Source of the DNA: Ruegeria discodermiae
GTDB lineage: Bacteria; Pseudomonadota; Alphaproteobacteria; Rhodobacterales; Rhodobacteraceae
Direction of reading: 5' to 3'
NCBI RefSeq assembly: GCF_030758345.1
Contig: NZ_JAVAMO010000001.1
Span: forward strand, 124,001 to 188,000
Length of the DNA stretch: 64,000 nt
Shown here: positions 44,656 through 54,195 of the stretch, in pieces
Layout of the letters: each line of letters opens with the position of its first letter
Numbering within the stretch: position 1 is the stretch's first letter
Made by a program: the position numbers and the translations under genes
Notes under the pieces: generated by a model
The model's input: only the letters and a program-made list of their open reading frames with translations
What the model was told of the DNA's origin: nothing
Databases searched by the model: none

Positions 44656-46026
44656 TCAGGCCACCGATTGGTCGCGCCGTTCGGCAAAGCTCAATGCGAT
44701 GAAGCTGGGCATGTGGTCGCCCATGCCCACAACCTTGTCGCGCCCCTTGTGATCGCGGCTGCGGTTGCGGCCCTTGCCCTCGCCGGATTTCTTGCCCTTG
44801 GCGTCTGAGCTGCGCGCTTCGCTCGCGGCGCTCGTTTCGGGTTCGGGCTTTGTTTCCTGAGCCTTGGGGGCCTCGGTTTTCAGAGGGCTTTCGATGCGCG
44901 GAATGTCCTTCTGGACCAGCTTTTCGATGGCGCCGAGGTTCTTTTCGTCGCGCGGGATGCAGATCATCATCGCCTTGCCGTCGCGGCCCGCACGGCCCGT
45001 GCGACCGATCCGGTGCACGTAATCCTCGGGGTGGCCGGGCACGTCGAAATTGAACACATGGCTGACACTGGGCACATCCAGCCCGCGGGCGGCCACGTCA
45101 GAGGCCACCAGGATTCGCAAGGACCCGTCACGGAAGCCGTCCAGTGTTTTGGTCCGCTGGCTCTGATCCAGATCGCCATGGATCGGCGCCGCATCATAGC
45201 CGTATTTTCTGAGCGATTTCGCGACGATATCCACATCCGTCTTGCGGTTGCAGAAGATGATCGCGTTGGTGCATTTCTCGCCCTCGGCATCGATCAGCGC
45301 GCGCAGCAGTTTGCGTTTTTCGCTGGCCTCGCGGTCGCGGCGCGAGCCTTTGAACATCACCACGCCCTGTTCGATATTTTCCGAGGCGGTGGCCTGACGG
45401 GCAACCTCGATCCGTGCGGGCGCGCTGAGGAAGGTGTTGGTGATCCGCTCGATCTCGGGCGCCATGGTGGCCGAGAAGAACAGGGTCTGGCGGGTGAAGG
45501 GTGTCAGCGAGAAGATGCGCTCGATATCGGGAATGAACCCCATGTCAAGCATCCGGTCGGCCTCGTCCACCACCATGATTTGAACACCGGTCAGCAGCAG
45601 CTTGCCGCGCTCGAAATGGTCCAGCAGGCGGCCCGGCGTGGCGATCAGCACATCGACGCCCCGGTCGATCAGCGCATCCTGCTCCTTGAACGAGACACCG
45701 CCGATCAGCAGCGCCTTGGTCAGTTTGACATGCTTTGCATAGGTGTCGAAGTTCTCGGCCACCTGTGCGGCCAGTTCCCGCGTGGGGCAGAGCACCAGGG
45801 ACCGCGGCATCCGCGCCCGTGCACGTCCGCGCGCCAGCAGCGTGATCATCGGCAGGGTGAAACTGGCGGTCTTGCCAGTGCCGGTCTGGGCAATGCCCAG
45901 CACATCACGCCCTTCAAGCGCCGCAGGTATCGCGCCTTCCTGGATCGGGGTGGGGGTTTCATAGCCGGCCTCGGCAATAGCCTTGAGGACCTTCGGGTTC
46001 AGGTTCAGATCGTTAAACTTCGTCAT
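44656..46026 (-). CDS. DEAD-box ATP-dependent RNA helicase (RhlE-like)
   Basis: 456 residues. Complete DEAD-box set: Q motif TPIQEGAIP, motif I AQTGTGKT, TPGR, motif II VVDEADRMLDMGF, SAT, and HRIGRTGRAG in the second RecA domain. The C-terminal tail from about residue 385 is charged and rich in Lys, Glu, Ser and Arg, as in RhlE proteins, likely aiding RNA binding. Role in RNA unwinding, ribosome assembly and cold adaptation. Its leader carries a short inverted repeat (46029-46049). An EamA gene is convergent 8 bases away. Confidence 0.93.
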   Translation of the reverse strand: MTKFNDLNLNPKVLKAIAEAGYETPTPIQEGAIPAALEGRDVLGIAQTGTGKTASFTLPMITLLARGRARARMPRSLVLCPTRELAAQVAENFDTYAKHVKLTKALLIGGVSFKEQDALIDRGVDVLIATPGRLLDHFERGKLLLTGVQIMVVDEADRMLDMGFIPDIERIFSLTPFTRQTLFFSATMAPEIERITNTFLSAPARIEVARQATASENIEQGVVMFKGSRRDREASEKRKLLRALIDAEGEKCTNAIIFCNRKTDVDIVAKSLRKYGYDAAPIHGDLDQSQRTKTLDGFRDGSLRILVASDVAARGLDVPSVSHVFNFDVPGHPEDYVHRIGRTGRAGRDGKAMMICIPRDEKNLGAIEKLVQKDIPRIESPLKTEAPKAQETKPEPETSAASEARSSDAKGKKSGEGKGRNRSRDHKGRDKVVGMGDHMPSFIALSFAERRDQSVA

Positions 46027-46028
46027 GT

Positions 46029-46049
46029 GTGTCCGATATATGCGGACAC
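46029..46049 (-). promoter_or_regulatory. Inverted repeat just upstream of the helicase start
   Basis: GTGTCCG at 46029-46035 and CGGACAC at 46043-46049 form a perfect seven-base dyad with loop ATATATG, starting two bases upstream of the helicase ATG. It could form an RNA hairpin that hides the ribosome site (thermosensor-like) or be a protein site. Confidence 0.4.
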
Positions 46050-46217
46050 TAAACCTGGCCCGCGCGTCTTACGTTGGGTGCCGGGTCCGGATGACCAGCG
46101 CTATTCGCGCGCTACGGCTTGCGCGGGGGATAACAAAAAGGCGAGCAAGCGTCAAACAAACAAGCTGGGGCGCATGAGAGGGGCGGGATTGTCCCCTCTG
46201 GCGCAGCAATACCTCTT

Positions 46218-47162
46218 TCAACCGGGGAAATGTTTCCGTCGTTTCCACTCCAGCCCCAGATCGCGGGTCTTGAGCATCCCTTCGGCGGCCAGCGCGTTGC
46301 GCAAGCGGTCCGTGTCGCCGCACACCTCATCGTAGAACCGTCTGAGGCCTGCCTCACCCTCTTCTTCTTCCAGCGCGTTCAGCAACTCATGCAATGTGGC
46401 GCCGCCCTTTTCCCGCGACGTCGCAGGCGAAAGTTCAGAGCGGTACGATCCCTTTTCCAGCCTGTAGCGATAGTGCCCAAGCCAGTCGTCCCATCCCGTC
46501 GCGTGGCGATGGCACAGCACGGTATTCTTAAGCTCGATCATTTCCGGATTGCGTTTGTCGCCCATGACATAGCTGTGCAGGCCAATCCGGATGTTGTCGA
46601 GCCCCGTGCGCACAAACACCTTTCCCACCACATGGCTGAGGAAGCCGCCCTTCAGGTAGGACCCGAATTCGGGATAGAGGCGCTGGACCAATGGGCCGCG
46701 CTCGGGCCCGGACGGGATATAGCTTTTGAACTGGGTGCCGTCGCCGTCAATCAGTTCATTCGGCCGCACAAGAGCCCCCTTGACGGAACGCGGAAGCGCG
46801 CCGAGGGTCTCGCCCAGCGGCGCCTCGGGCCAGAGGAACTCATCCACATCGATATGGATCAGCCAGTCCACCCGAGCTGGGCTGCCATAGACACGGGTCG
46901 CGTTGAGTGACTGGCGGAACTGATGGGTGGCCGGACGCTTGCTTTTGCCGATCCGTTTTCGCCAGTAGTTTTCAGAGCAGACCGTCACCCGTGTCCTGGG
47001 ATGCGCGCGTAGCAGGTCCATGACCTCGGGGCAGGGCGTGTCGAGATGGATATAGATGACCTTTGCACCAAGCTCGATATGATAGGCGGCGAAGTTCAGG
47101 ATGTCCTTTGCCGGTGCCCTGATTGTGGTGACGACGCCCCAGCTATCCTTGCCTTCAGACAT
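46218..47162 (-). CDS. Glycosyltransferase family 2-like protein
   Basis: 314 residues from the ATG at 47162; a GTG at 47186 could add eight residues. The GT-A fold pattern of the Glyco_tranf_2_4 group is visible: VVTTIRAPAKDILNFAAYHIELGAKVIYIHLD, then the metal-binding DVDEFLWP (about residues 105-112). The His-rich C-terminal half has NTVLCHRHATGWDDWLGHY. Related in its core to the larger protein encoded next to it. Acceptor and donor are unknown; probably surface polysaccharide or glycan decoration. Confidence 0.85.
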   Translation of the reverse strand: MSEGKDSWGVVTTIRAPAKDILNFAAYHIELGAKVIYIHLDTPCPEVMDLLRAHPRTRVTVCSENYWRKRIGKSKRPATHQFRQSLNATRVYGSPARVDWLIHIDVDEFLWPEAPLGETLGALPRSVKGALVRPNELIDGDGTQFKSYIPSGPERGPLVQRLYPEFGSYLKGGFLSHVVGKVFVRTGLDNIRIGLHSYVMGDKRNPEMIELKNTVLCHRHATGWDDWLGHYRYRLEKGSYRSELSPATSREKGGATLHELLNALEEEEGEAGLRRFYDEVCGDTDRLRNALAAEGMLKTRDLGLEWKRRKHFPG

Positions 47163-47278
47163 GGTGTAAGAGCCCCCGCTTTTCACAACCGGCCCGCAGG
47201 CGCATCTGGCGCAGGTTAGGGCATGACAGTTGTAGGGTCATCATCTCTTTGGTCTCGCGCAAGCCGGTAAATGACACG

Positions 47279-48961
47279 TTAGAAATCGTCGGGGGTTTGT
47301 TCCCGATTGGGGAAATGTGTCTGTACTGCGTGATCCAGGTTCAGATCGCGATGCCGGACCAGGCCCAGGGCCCGCAGCCGGTCACGGGTTGCCGGGTCTG
47401 TGGCGAAGACTTCGTCGTAAAACCCCTCCAATCCGGCCCTGCCGTATTCGGCCTCAAGGTTTCTGAGCTGTTCATGCACGGATTTTCGGGCTGCTTGTTC
47501 TGACATGTTGCGCCGGCGTGGCGCCTGTCTCAGACGCTCGCTGATCTTGTTCACCCATGCATCGCGCTGCGCCGAGGCCAGATTGCAGATGTCCATGCCA
47601 TCAAGTTCGACAGAGGCCAGCGGCCGCTCATCCGCGTCATAGAATCGGTGTATCCTGAAATTTATGTTCTTCAACCCGGTGCGCGCAAACAGCTTGCCCG
47701 TCGGATCGCTTACCAAACCGCCATGGGTCATCCAGCCATGATCGGGATAGGCGCGGGTGGTTCGTTCAGCGTGTTCGGGGCCATGCGGCACTGGAGCCTT
47801 GAATGTCGACCCGTCCCCGGCCAACGCCTCAAGCGGGCGGATGCGGGCGCAGTGCATATCGCCGCTCAGGGCGCGCAGTCTGTCGCAGATTGAGGTCTCG
47901 GACCACAGGAACTCATCCACTTCTAGGTGGCAAAGCCAGTGGGCATCGCAGGCATAGTAGGCTAGGTCGTTATTGGCGCTCTGGCGGATCAGCGGGCGCG
48001 AGGGGCGCCCTTGCCCGAATGCGCTCCAATGATCCTCGTCGCATTTGACCACGGTGACCTGCGGGTGCGGGTCGAGATGATCGAAAGCCGGGGAGTCGGG
48101 ATCGTCGAGATAGACCTGAACCCGCTTCGCGCCCAGGTCCAGATGATGGGCGACGAAGCGCAGGATGTCCGGCACGGGCGCGTCAGTGGTCGTGCAGACG
48201 GCCCAACTGTCGGTCGGGGCCTCGACCCGTGGTTTCGCACCCCGATAGTGGCGCACGCGCGCAAAGACCGTGTTCGGGTCAGAGACAACACGCCCGAGCA
48301 GATGCAGCCCCAACGGGCGCAGCGCGTCATCGGCCTCGGCCAGTCGCCAGAGCCGGGCAAGCATGTTGCGGTCCAGATCGCCGCTGACGAGGGAATACCC
48401 CTCCATCCCGAAGGCAAGCTCGTGGCGCAGCCCGCCGTCGCGGCGCGGAAAGGCCATGTCGTTGCGCCAGCCTGAAACGCGGCGCTCGCTGTCATGCAGC
48501 TTGATCATGTCAAACAGCACCGAAAGGCCCATGCCGCCCGCCCGTTGCTCGGGGGTTTCGCCCTGATCGGCAAAGGTGGTTGCGGCAGACATCATCCAGC
48601 GTATCGGCAGCTCCTGCACAAGCTGGTCGCCTTTCTCGCGCCAGATCCGCAGGAACAGGCGGCGCACCGCGTCGGGCGGGTCGTGGCGGCGCAGAACCGC
48701 GATGCACATCGCATGCACCGCCCAGAGCGTGCTGCTTCCGTCGAACTCCTGCAGAATAATCTGGTATTTGCGCGCCGCTTCATGGCGATGATCGAACGAA
48801 GATGGGAGCACCGGAGCTTGCACGCTGTCGCGGTGAAGCTGGTCGAGGTCGACATCCGGATCGGGCAAAACGGCCTCGCCCCCCTGATAAGGCACAAGCT
48901 TGCGCTCAAAGGTTTGCAGCAGGCTTACAAAGCCGTCGGGATATATCGCCTCATCGTCCAT
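47279..48961 (-). CDS. Large glycosyltransferase family 2-like protein with extra N-terminal domain
   Basis: 560 residues. Residues about 1-245 form a domain I do not recognise (HEAARKYQIILQEFDGSSTLWAVHAMCIAVLRRHD). The second part (about 245-560) parallels the neighbouring glycosyltransferase: SWAVCTTTDAPVPDILRFVAHHLDLGAKRVQVYLDDPD, LEVDEFLWSE, IRPLEALAGDGSTFK, GLKNINFRIHRFYD. Same strand, 116 bases upstream of the smaller paralog; the two probably arose by duplication. The two may act in the same glycan pathway. Confidence 0.85.
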   Translation of the reverse strand: MDDEAIYPDGFVSLLQTFERKLVPYQGGEAVLPDPDVDLDQLHRDSVQAPVLPSSFDHRHEAARKYQIILQEFDGSSTLWAVHAMCIAVLRRHDPPDAVRRLFLRIWREKGDQLVQELPIRWMMSAATTFADQGETPEQRAGGMGLSVLFDMIKLHDSERRVSGWRNDMAFPRRDGGLRHELAFGMEGYSLVSGDLDRNMLARLWRLAEADDALRPLGLHLLGRVVSDPNTVFARVRHYRGAKPRVEAPTDSWAVCTTTDAPVPDILRFVAHHLDLGAKRVQVYLDDPDSPAFDHLDPHPQVTVVKCDEDHWSAFGQGRPSRPLIRQSANNDLAYYACDAHWLCHLEVDEFLWSETSICDRLRALSGDMHCARIRPLEALAGDGSTFKAPVPHGPEHAERTTRAYPDHGWMTHGGLVSDPTGKLFARTGLKNINFRIHRFYDADERPLASVELDGMDICNLASAQRDAWVNKISERLRQAPRRRNMSEQAARKSVHEQLRNLEAEYGRAGLEGFYDEVFATDPATRDRLRALGLVRHRDLNLDHAVQTHFPNREQTPDDF

Positions 48962-48988
48962 ATTCCGAGAGCTACCGGGCTTTGCCGC

Positions 48989-50596
48989 CTAGGTCATCAT
49001 CTCTTTCGTCGCGGTCAGGCGCACATCCGGGTGATCGCGTTCAATGCGGTCGATATCCCATTGCAGACGGGTCAAATAGACCACATCGCCATCATGATCA
49101 TAAGCGATATGCTGTTTATTGGCGTTGATGAACTTGTCCAATGCCTGCTTGTCGCCACTGGCCCAGCGGGCCGAGGTGAATTGCGAGACCTCAAACCGGA
49201 CGGGCAGCCCGTATTCCATCTCGATCCGGCTGGCCAGAACCTCGAATTGCAGCGCGCCGACAACGCCCACGATAAAGCCCGAGCCGATGGAGGGTTTGAA
49301 CACTTTAGCCGCACCTTCCTCGGCAAATTGCATCAAGGCCTTTTCCAGATGTTTGGACTTCATCGGATCGCCTGCGCGCACCCCTTGCAGCAGTTCCGGC
49401 GCGAAAGAGGGGATGCCCGAGACACGAAGCGCCTCGCCCTCGGTCAGTGTGTCGCCGATACGCAGCTGGCCGTGGTTCGGGATACCGATGATGTCACCGG
49501 CCCAGGCCTCTTCGGCCAGTTCGCGGTCAGAGGCGAGGAACAGCACCGGGTTTGAGATTGCCATCGGCTTTTTCGACCGCACATGGGTCAGCTTCATGCC
49601 GCGTTTGAAATGGCCCGATGCCATCCGGACAAAGGCCACCCGGTCGCGGTGTTTGGGGTCCATGTTCGCCTGAACCTTGAAGACAAATCCGGAAACCTTT
49701 GTTTCTTCGGGTGAAATCTGCCGTGGCTCTGCGGTTTGAATCTGCGGTTGCGGACCGTATGCGCCGATGCCTTCCATCAGCTCCTTGACCCCGAAAGAGT
49801 TGATGGCCGAGCCGAACCAGATCGGGGTCATATGCCCCTCCAAAACGGCTTGCGGGTCCAGCGCGGGCAGCAATTCGCGCGCCATCTCGACCTCTTCCAG
49901 CAGCTTGTCCAGCAGATGCGCGGGCACATGTTCAGCCAGTTTCGGATCGTCGAGCCCATTGATCTCGATGCTTTCGGCGACCTTGTTGCGGTCGGCGCGG
50001 TCCATCAGTTCAAGACGATCACGCAGCATATCGTAACAGCCGATGAAATCGCGGCCGACGCCAATGGGCCAGGCGGCGGGGGTGACATCGATGGCCAGCA
50101 TCTCCTGAATCTCGTCGATAATCTCGAACGTATCGCGGCTTTCGCGGTCCATCTTGTTACAGAAGGTCAGGATCGGCAGATCGCGCAACCGGCAGACCTC
50201 AAACAATTTCTGCGTCTGGCTTTCGACGCCCTTGGCACCGTCAATCACCATCACCGCCGCATCCACCGCCGTGAGGGTGCGATAGGTGTCTTCGGAAAAA
50301 TCGCTGTGACCGGGCGTGTCCACCAGATTGAACCGGAAGGTGCCATAGTCGAATGACATCGCCGAGGCCGAGACCGAGATGCCCCTGTCCTTCTCCATCT
50401 GCATAAAGTCGGAACGCGTGCGCCGCGCCTCGCCCTTGGCACGTACCTGACCGGCCATTTGAATGGCACCGCCATAGAGCAGGAATTTCTCGGTCAGCGT
50501 GGTCTTGCCCGCATCCGGATGCGAGATGATCGCGAATGTGCGGCGGCGCGCGATCTCGGGCGGCAGAGCGGGGCGGTTTGTGGCGGTGTCCAACAT
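48989..50596 (-). CDS. prfC: Peptide chain release factor 3
   Basis: 535 residues from the ATG at 50596. GTPase of translation termination that recycles RF1/RF2. G1 SHPDAGKTTLTEK, G2 around DRGISVSASA, G3 DTPGHSDF, G4 NKMD are intact, and domains II and III follow (FVFKVQANMDPKHRDRVAFVR, GVVGALQFEVLASRIEMEYG). Monocistronic. It ends 28 bases from the large glycosyltransferase start on the same strand. Confidence 0.96.
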   Translation of the reverse strand: MLDTATNRPALPPEIARRRTFAIISHPDAGKTTLTEKFLLYGGAIQMAGQVRAKGEARRTRSDFMQMEKDRGISVSASAMSFDYGTFRFNLVDTPGHSDFSEDTYRTLTAVDAAVMVIDGAKGVESQTQKLFEVCRLRDLPILTFCNKMDRESRDTFEIIDEIQEMLAIDVTPAAWPIGVGRDFIGCYDMLRDRLELMDRADRNKVAESIEINGLDDPKLAEHVPAHLLDKLLEEVEMARELLPALDPQAVLEGHMTPIWFGSAINSFGVKELMEGIGAYGPQPQIQTAEPRQISPEETKVSGFVFKVQANMDPKHRDRVAFVRMASGHFKRGMKLTHVRSKKPMAISNPVLFLASDRELAEEAWAGDIIGIPNHGQLRIGDTLTEGEALRVSGIPSFAPELLQGVRAGDPMKSKHLEKALMQFAEEGAAKVFKPSIGSGFIVGVVGALQFEVLASRIEMEYGLPVRFEVSQFTSARWASGDKQALDKFINANKQHIAYDHDGDVVYLTRLQWDIDRIERDHPDVRLTATKEMMT

Positions 50597-50746
50597 GAGC
50601 GGGCGTATAGGTGAGGCTCTGACCGGGTGCAAGAAAAAGGCTCCGCGCGCATCTTTTTGCGGCCGATTTCACGATCCACCGCTTTACCGACTCGAGCAGA
50701 TCGGATATGAGAACATTAAGTGAACATCAGCGGCGGAGAGAGTGAC

Positions 50747-51109
50747 ATGACATTGCAGGAAATCGCCGAAGAACTGGTCTCGGGCTGCCGTCGGAATAGC
50801 TGCGAAAGCAACCTGGAAACGCTTTATGCACCGGGGGCGGTGTCGGTCGATGCCGCCGATGCCTGGGGGTTTGGCCGCACGCTGCGCGGTCTTGATGCGA
50901 TCCGCAGCAAACATGAATGGCGCGCGCGTGCGACCGAGGTTGCAGCAGGCAGTGTCATGGGGCCGTTCCTGCACGGCGACGACCGGTTTGCGGTGGTTTA
51001 CGAAGCTCGGGGCAAGCGCAAGGATACCGGCGAATCCTTCGACCGGCGTGAGGTTGCGATCTATCACGTGGCCGAGGGCAAGATCGTGCGGGAAGAGTTC
51101 TTTTGTTAG
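50747..51109 (+). CDS. SnoaL/NTF2-like domain protein
   Basis: 120 residues from the ATG at 50747 (GGCGGAGAG upstream). An NTF2-fold pattern: an N-terminal helix, LETLYAPGAVSVDA, LRGLDAIRSKHEWRARATEV, HGDDRFAVVYEA and a final REVAIYHVAEGKIVREEFF. The family includes polyketide cyclases, isomerases and many proteins of unknown role. Stands alone. The biochemical function cannot be assigned. Confidence 0.85.
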   Translation: MTLQEIAEELVSGCRRNSCESNLETLYAPGAVSVDAADAWGFGRTLRGLDAIRSKHEWRARATEVAAGSVMGPFLHGDDRFAVVYEARGKRKDTGESFDRREVAIYHVAEGKIVREEFFC

Positions 51110-51144
51110 CTGCTGATAGCGCCGGACGCTGGAGCGGTGTCAGA

Positions 51145-52134
51145 TCAGCCGAGAGCGGCCCGGCGCAAAAGGTCCATGGCATCGGGCCGGTGCAACAGCG
51201 CCGGTGTCATATCCTGCCCGCGTTTGTTGCGGGCGTGCACCAACTGGCTGACATTGTCCGGCAGGTCATGTGGCAGGGCGGGTTTGACGCGCGGATCGAG
51301 TGGCAGCAGATCAGCGGCGATCCCTTCGGCATAGACCTGATGCGGGCGCGCAAAGAGGATCTGATAGTATTCGACACGGCCCCCTTCGATCGCAAAGACA
51401 GCCTCGCCATCGATCAGATCGCGGGCACTGACCAGCGCTTCGGGTGTCTCCGCGCGCTGCGGGGCGGCGAGCCGATGGTTCGGGCTGACGATCAGATCGT
51501 TTTCATTGTTCAACGCACCGCTGCGGATCATCACCAGCGAGGTATCTCCGGCAGCTTCCACCGTGGTGCGGCCCGCCCAAAGCACCTCCTGAGGGCCCCG
51601 GTCACGGGTCAGGACGCGGTCTCCGGCTCTGAGTGTTTCGATCCGCGCCTGCGCGCCGGTTGCCAGCGTGATATGGGTGCCGCGGGTGAACGCGGTCGAT
51701 GGCACCCGCGCCAGCGTCTCGCGCGCCGCGCGGCGATTCACGCCCACAAGCGTGTAGGTGCTCTGTGTGCGCAGCGGGGTCAGGGGGAGCAGATAGATTT
51801 CAGCGATCAGCCCGGTTGCATCAACCTCGACCAGCAGCACAGCATCAACGCTTATCCCTTCGGACGAGACAAGGCTCAGCGCGCTGTCCAGATGTACTGT
51901 TCCGCCGGGTTGGCCCAGCCTGGTATCCAGCGCGACAGTGAAGCCGCCATCCTGATCGAGATGCATCGCAAGCCGGTCTTGCAGGCCTTCCGGGTGCAAC
52001 CGATAGATGTCATCCAGCACCAGATCATCTGCGGAGGACAGCGCGTCCCCCTGATTGACGCCTTCGACCACCGTGAAGGCGTCTGCAGGGTAGACAAGAA
52101 GAGATTGAACAGGGCTGTTGATGGTCAGATGCAT
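51145..52134 (-). CDS. Hint-domain protein lacking the nucleophilic cysteine
   Basis: 329 residues from the ATG at 52134; a GTG at 52179 lacks a ribosome site. The second half holds a Hint_2-type domain (about residues 147-300): AFTRGTHITLATGAQARIETLRAGDRVLTRDRG, VSPNHRLAA, ARDLIDGEAV. The usual first residue Cys (CFxxGT) is Ala148 here, so self-cleavage by the Hint mechanism should not occur. The N-terminal part (1-145) is a beta-rich region of unknown fold. Such proteins are common and of unclear role in Rhodobacteraceae, where some are linked to RTX or secreted proteins. Confidence 0.85.
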   Translation of the reverse strand: MHLTINSPVQSLLVYPADAFTVVEGVNQGDALSSADDLVLDDIYRLHPEGLQDRLAMHLDQDGGFTVALDTRLGQPGGTVHLDSALSLVSSEGISVDAVLLVEVDATGLIAEIYLLPLTPLRTQSTYTLVGVNRRAARETLARVPSTAFTRGTHITLATGAQARIETLRAGDRVLTRDRGPQEVLWAGRTTVEAAGDTSLVMIRSGALNNENDLIVSPNHRLAAPQRAETPEALVSARDLIDGEAVFAIEGGRVEYYQILFARPHQVYAEGIAADLLPLDPRVKPALPHDLPDNVSQLVHARNKRGQDMTPALLHRPDAMDLLRRAALG

Positions 52135-52290
52135 AACGGGTCTTCTACTCGAACTAGGATTCGTACTGGTAACGGTCACACTACATCTTGGCTAGTGCGA
52201 GAATGTGGCACAGATTGGTCGGGTTGCGGGCATTTTTATCAACGATCATCAAGGTGACGTGAGGTCCGGACAATCTGGCAGAAGGAGAGA

Positions 52291-53073
52291 ATGATGGATC
52301 TTGGAATTGCGGGCAATCGCGCACTCGTCTGCGCCAGCAGCAAGGGGCTGGGCCGCGCCTGTGCCGAGGCACTGGCTGCGGCGGGCGTCGATCTGGTCTT
52401 GAACGCGCGTGGCGCGGAGGCGCTGGAAGAGACAGCGCAGATGATCCGCACCACCCATGGCGTGTCGGTGGACACCGTCGCCTGTGATGTGACCAGCGCC
52501 GAAGGTCAGGCACAGGTGATCGCGGCAGCTGAGGGTGTGGATATCCTCGTCAACAATGCGGGCGGCCCGCCGCCGGGGCTCTGGTCGGACTGGGGACGTG
52601 AGGATTTCCTCAAGGCACTGGACGCAAATATGCTGACGCCGATCGCAATGATGACGGCGCTGCTGCCGGGCATGATCGACAAGGGCTGGGGCAGGGTGGT
52701 CAATATCACCTCTCAATCGGTCAAGGCACCGGTTGCCATTCTGGGCTTGTCCAATTCGGCCCGCACCGGGCTGACCGGTTATGTCGCCGGGACCTCGCGG
52801 CAGGTGGCGCCCCATGGGGTGAATATCAACAACCTGCTGCCTGGCAGCCACGCCACCGACCGGATCGATGCGCTGGATCAATCCACCGCCGCGCGGGAAG
52901 GGATATCCTTTGATCAGGCCCGCGCGGCCCGCCAGTCCACGATCCCCGCCGGGCGGGACGGCCAGCCCGAAGAGTTCGGGGCCGCTTGCGCCTTCCTGTG
53001 TTCGCAACATGCGGGCTTCATCGTCGGGCAGAACATCCTGCTCGATGGCGGCAACGTCAACGCGACGTTCTGA
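52291..53073 (+). CDS. SDR-family protein with altered catalytic motif
   Basis: 260 residues; ATGATG start with AAGGAGAG upstream. The Rossmann loop CASSKGLGRACAEALAAAGV and NNAGGPPP are typical of an SDR close to 3-oxoacyl-ACP reductases. The catalytic YxxxK is replaced by S-N-S-A-R (position 13 after the catalytic Ser), a change seen in one branch of SDR proteins. Activity is therefore uncertain. Followed after three bases by the DNA alkylation repair-like gene, so the two may be co-transcribed. Confidence 0.88.
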   Translation: MMDLGIAGNRALVCASSKGLGRACAEALAAAGVDLVLNARGAEALEETAQMIRTTHGVSVDTVACDVTSAEGQAQVIAAAEGVDILVNNAGGPPPGLWSDWGREDFLKALDANMLTPIAMMTALLPGMIDKGWGRVVNITSQSVKAPVAILGLSNSARTGLTGYVAGTSRQVAPHGVNINNLLPGSHATDRIDALDQSTAAREGISFDQARAARQSTIPAGRDGQPEEFGAACAFLCSQHAGFIVGQNILLDGGNVNATF

Positions 53074-53076
53074 GCC

Positions 53077-54195
53077 ATGGCACAGGGATTTTCGTTGAAG
53101 GACCAGTTGTTCAATGCCGAGAAGGTCGCCTACCTCGCGGGTCTATTTGAGGGCGCATCCACAAGTTTCGACAGAGACGCGTTCGAGGCCCGCGTCATGG
53201 CGCGGCTGCCCGAGCTGGAGTTGAAAGAGCGTATCGACTGGATCGCGGAGTGTCTGGCCGAGGCGCTGCCGGGGGATTTGCCGACGGTTGCGCCGGTGAT
53301 CCTGAAGGCGCTGCCGGACCCGCTTGACCCGACGCTGAGCGATGATGATTTCGGCGATTTCATCTTTGCCCCACTGGGGGAATTGGTGGTCAAGGTCGGG
53401 GCTGATGACCCCGATCTGGCGCTGGATGTGATCGAGCAACTGACCCAGCGGTTTTCGATGGAATGGGCGATCCGGCCCTTTCTGAACGGCGATCCCGATC
53501 ATGTGCTGACCCGCATGGAACGCTGGTGCGCGCATGACAGTTATCATGTCCGGCGGCTGGTCAGCGAGGGGACGCGGCCGCGCCTGCCCTGGGGCCAGGG
53601 GATCACGCTGGCCGTTTCTGATCCGTTACCGCTGCTTGATCGGCTGCATGCGGACCCGACGCGATATGTGACCCGCTCGGTTGCCAATCACCTCAACGAC
53701 ATCGCCAAGAAGGATGCCGATCTGGTGCTCGGGCGTGTCTCTGACTGGCGCGCGCGTGGATCTCAGGATGCGGAGGAGTTGCGCTGGATGACAGGTCACG
53801 CCCTGCGCGGTCTGGTCAAGCAGGGGCATCCCGGCGCGATGAAAGAGCTGGGATATGATCCGGATGCGGAACTGAACGCCGTGCTGCTTGTGCCGGACAA
53901 GGCCCGTATCGGAGAGGCGCTTGCCTTCACCGTCGATCTGACCGCCCCGCGCCCGACTCCGGTTCTGGTGGATTATATCATTCATTTCCAGCGCCCCGGC
54001 GGCAAGGTCTCGCCCAAGGTTCACAAACTCAAGCAGACCCGTATAGAGACAGGCGGGCTGAGCCTGCCGAAAACGCACAAGCTCAAGGGCAACGCCACGA
54101 CCTTCAAACTGGTACCGGGCAGCCACCTGATCGAGGTTCAGGTCAACGGGCGCACCCGCGCCAGTGCCACGTTCGAGCTGATGCAGGAAACGTAA
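53077..54195 (+). CDS. DNA alkylation repair-like HEAT protein (AlkC/AlkD-like)
   Basis: 372 residues. Helical-repeat (HEAT-like) body at about residues 10-270 (HDSYHVRRLVSEGTRPRLPWGQGITLAVSDPLPLLDRLHADPTRYVTRSVANHLNDIAKKD). This is the pattern of alkylpurine glycosylases AlkC/AlkD and DNA alkylation repair proteins. The C-terminal 90 residues (LVDYIIHFQRPGGKVSPKVHKLKQ, TFKLVPGSHLIEVQVNGR) are a beta-rich extra domain. Probable function is removal of alkylated bases; catalytic residues were not verified. Confidence 0.8.
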   Translation: MAQGFSLKDQLFNAEKVAYLAGLFEGASTSFDRDAFEARVMARLPELELKERIDWIAECLAEALPGDLPTVAPVILKALPDPLDPTLSDDDFGDFIFAPLGELVVKVGADDPDLALDVIEQLTQRFSMEWAIRPFLNGDPDHVLTRMERWCAHDSYHVRRLVSEGTRPRLPWGQGITLAVSDPLPLLDRLHADPTRYVTRSVANHLNDIAKKDADLVLGRVSDWRARGSQDAEELRWMTGHALRGLVKQGHPGAMKELGYDPDAELNAVLLVPDKARIGEALAFTVDLTAPRPTPVLVDYIIHFQRPGGKVSPKVHKLKQTRIETGGLSLPKTHKLKGNATTFKLVPGSHLIEVQVNGRTRASATFELMQET

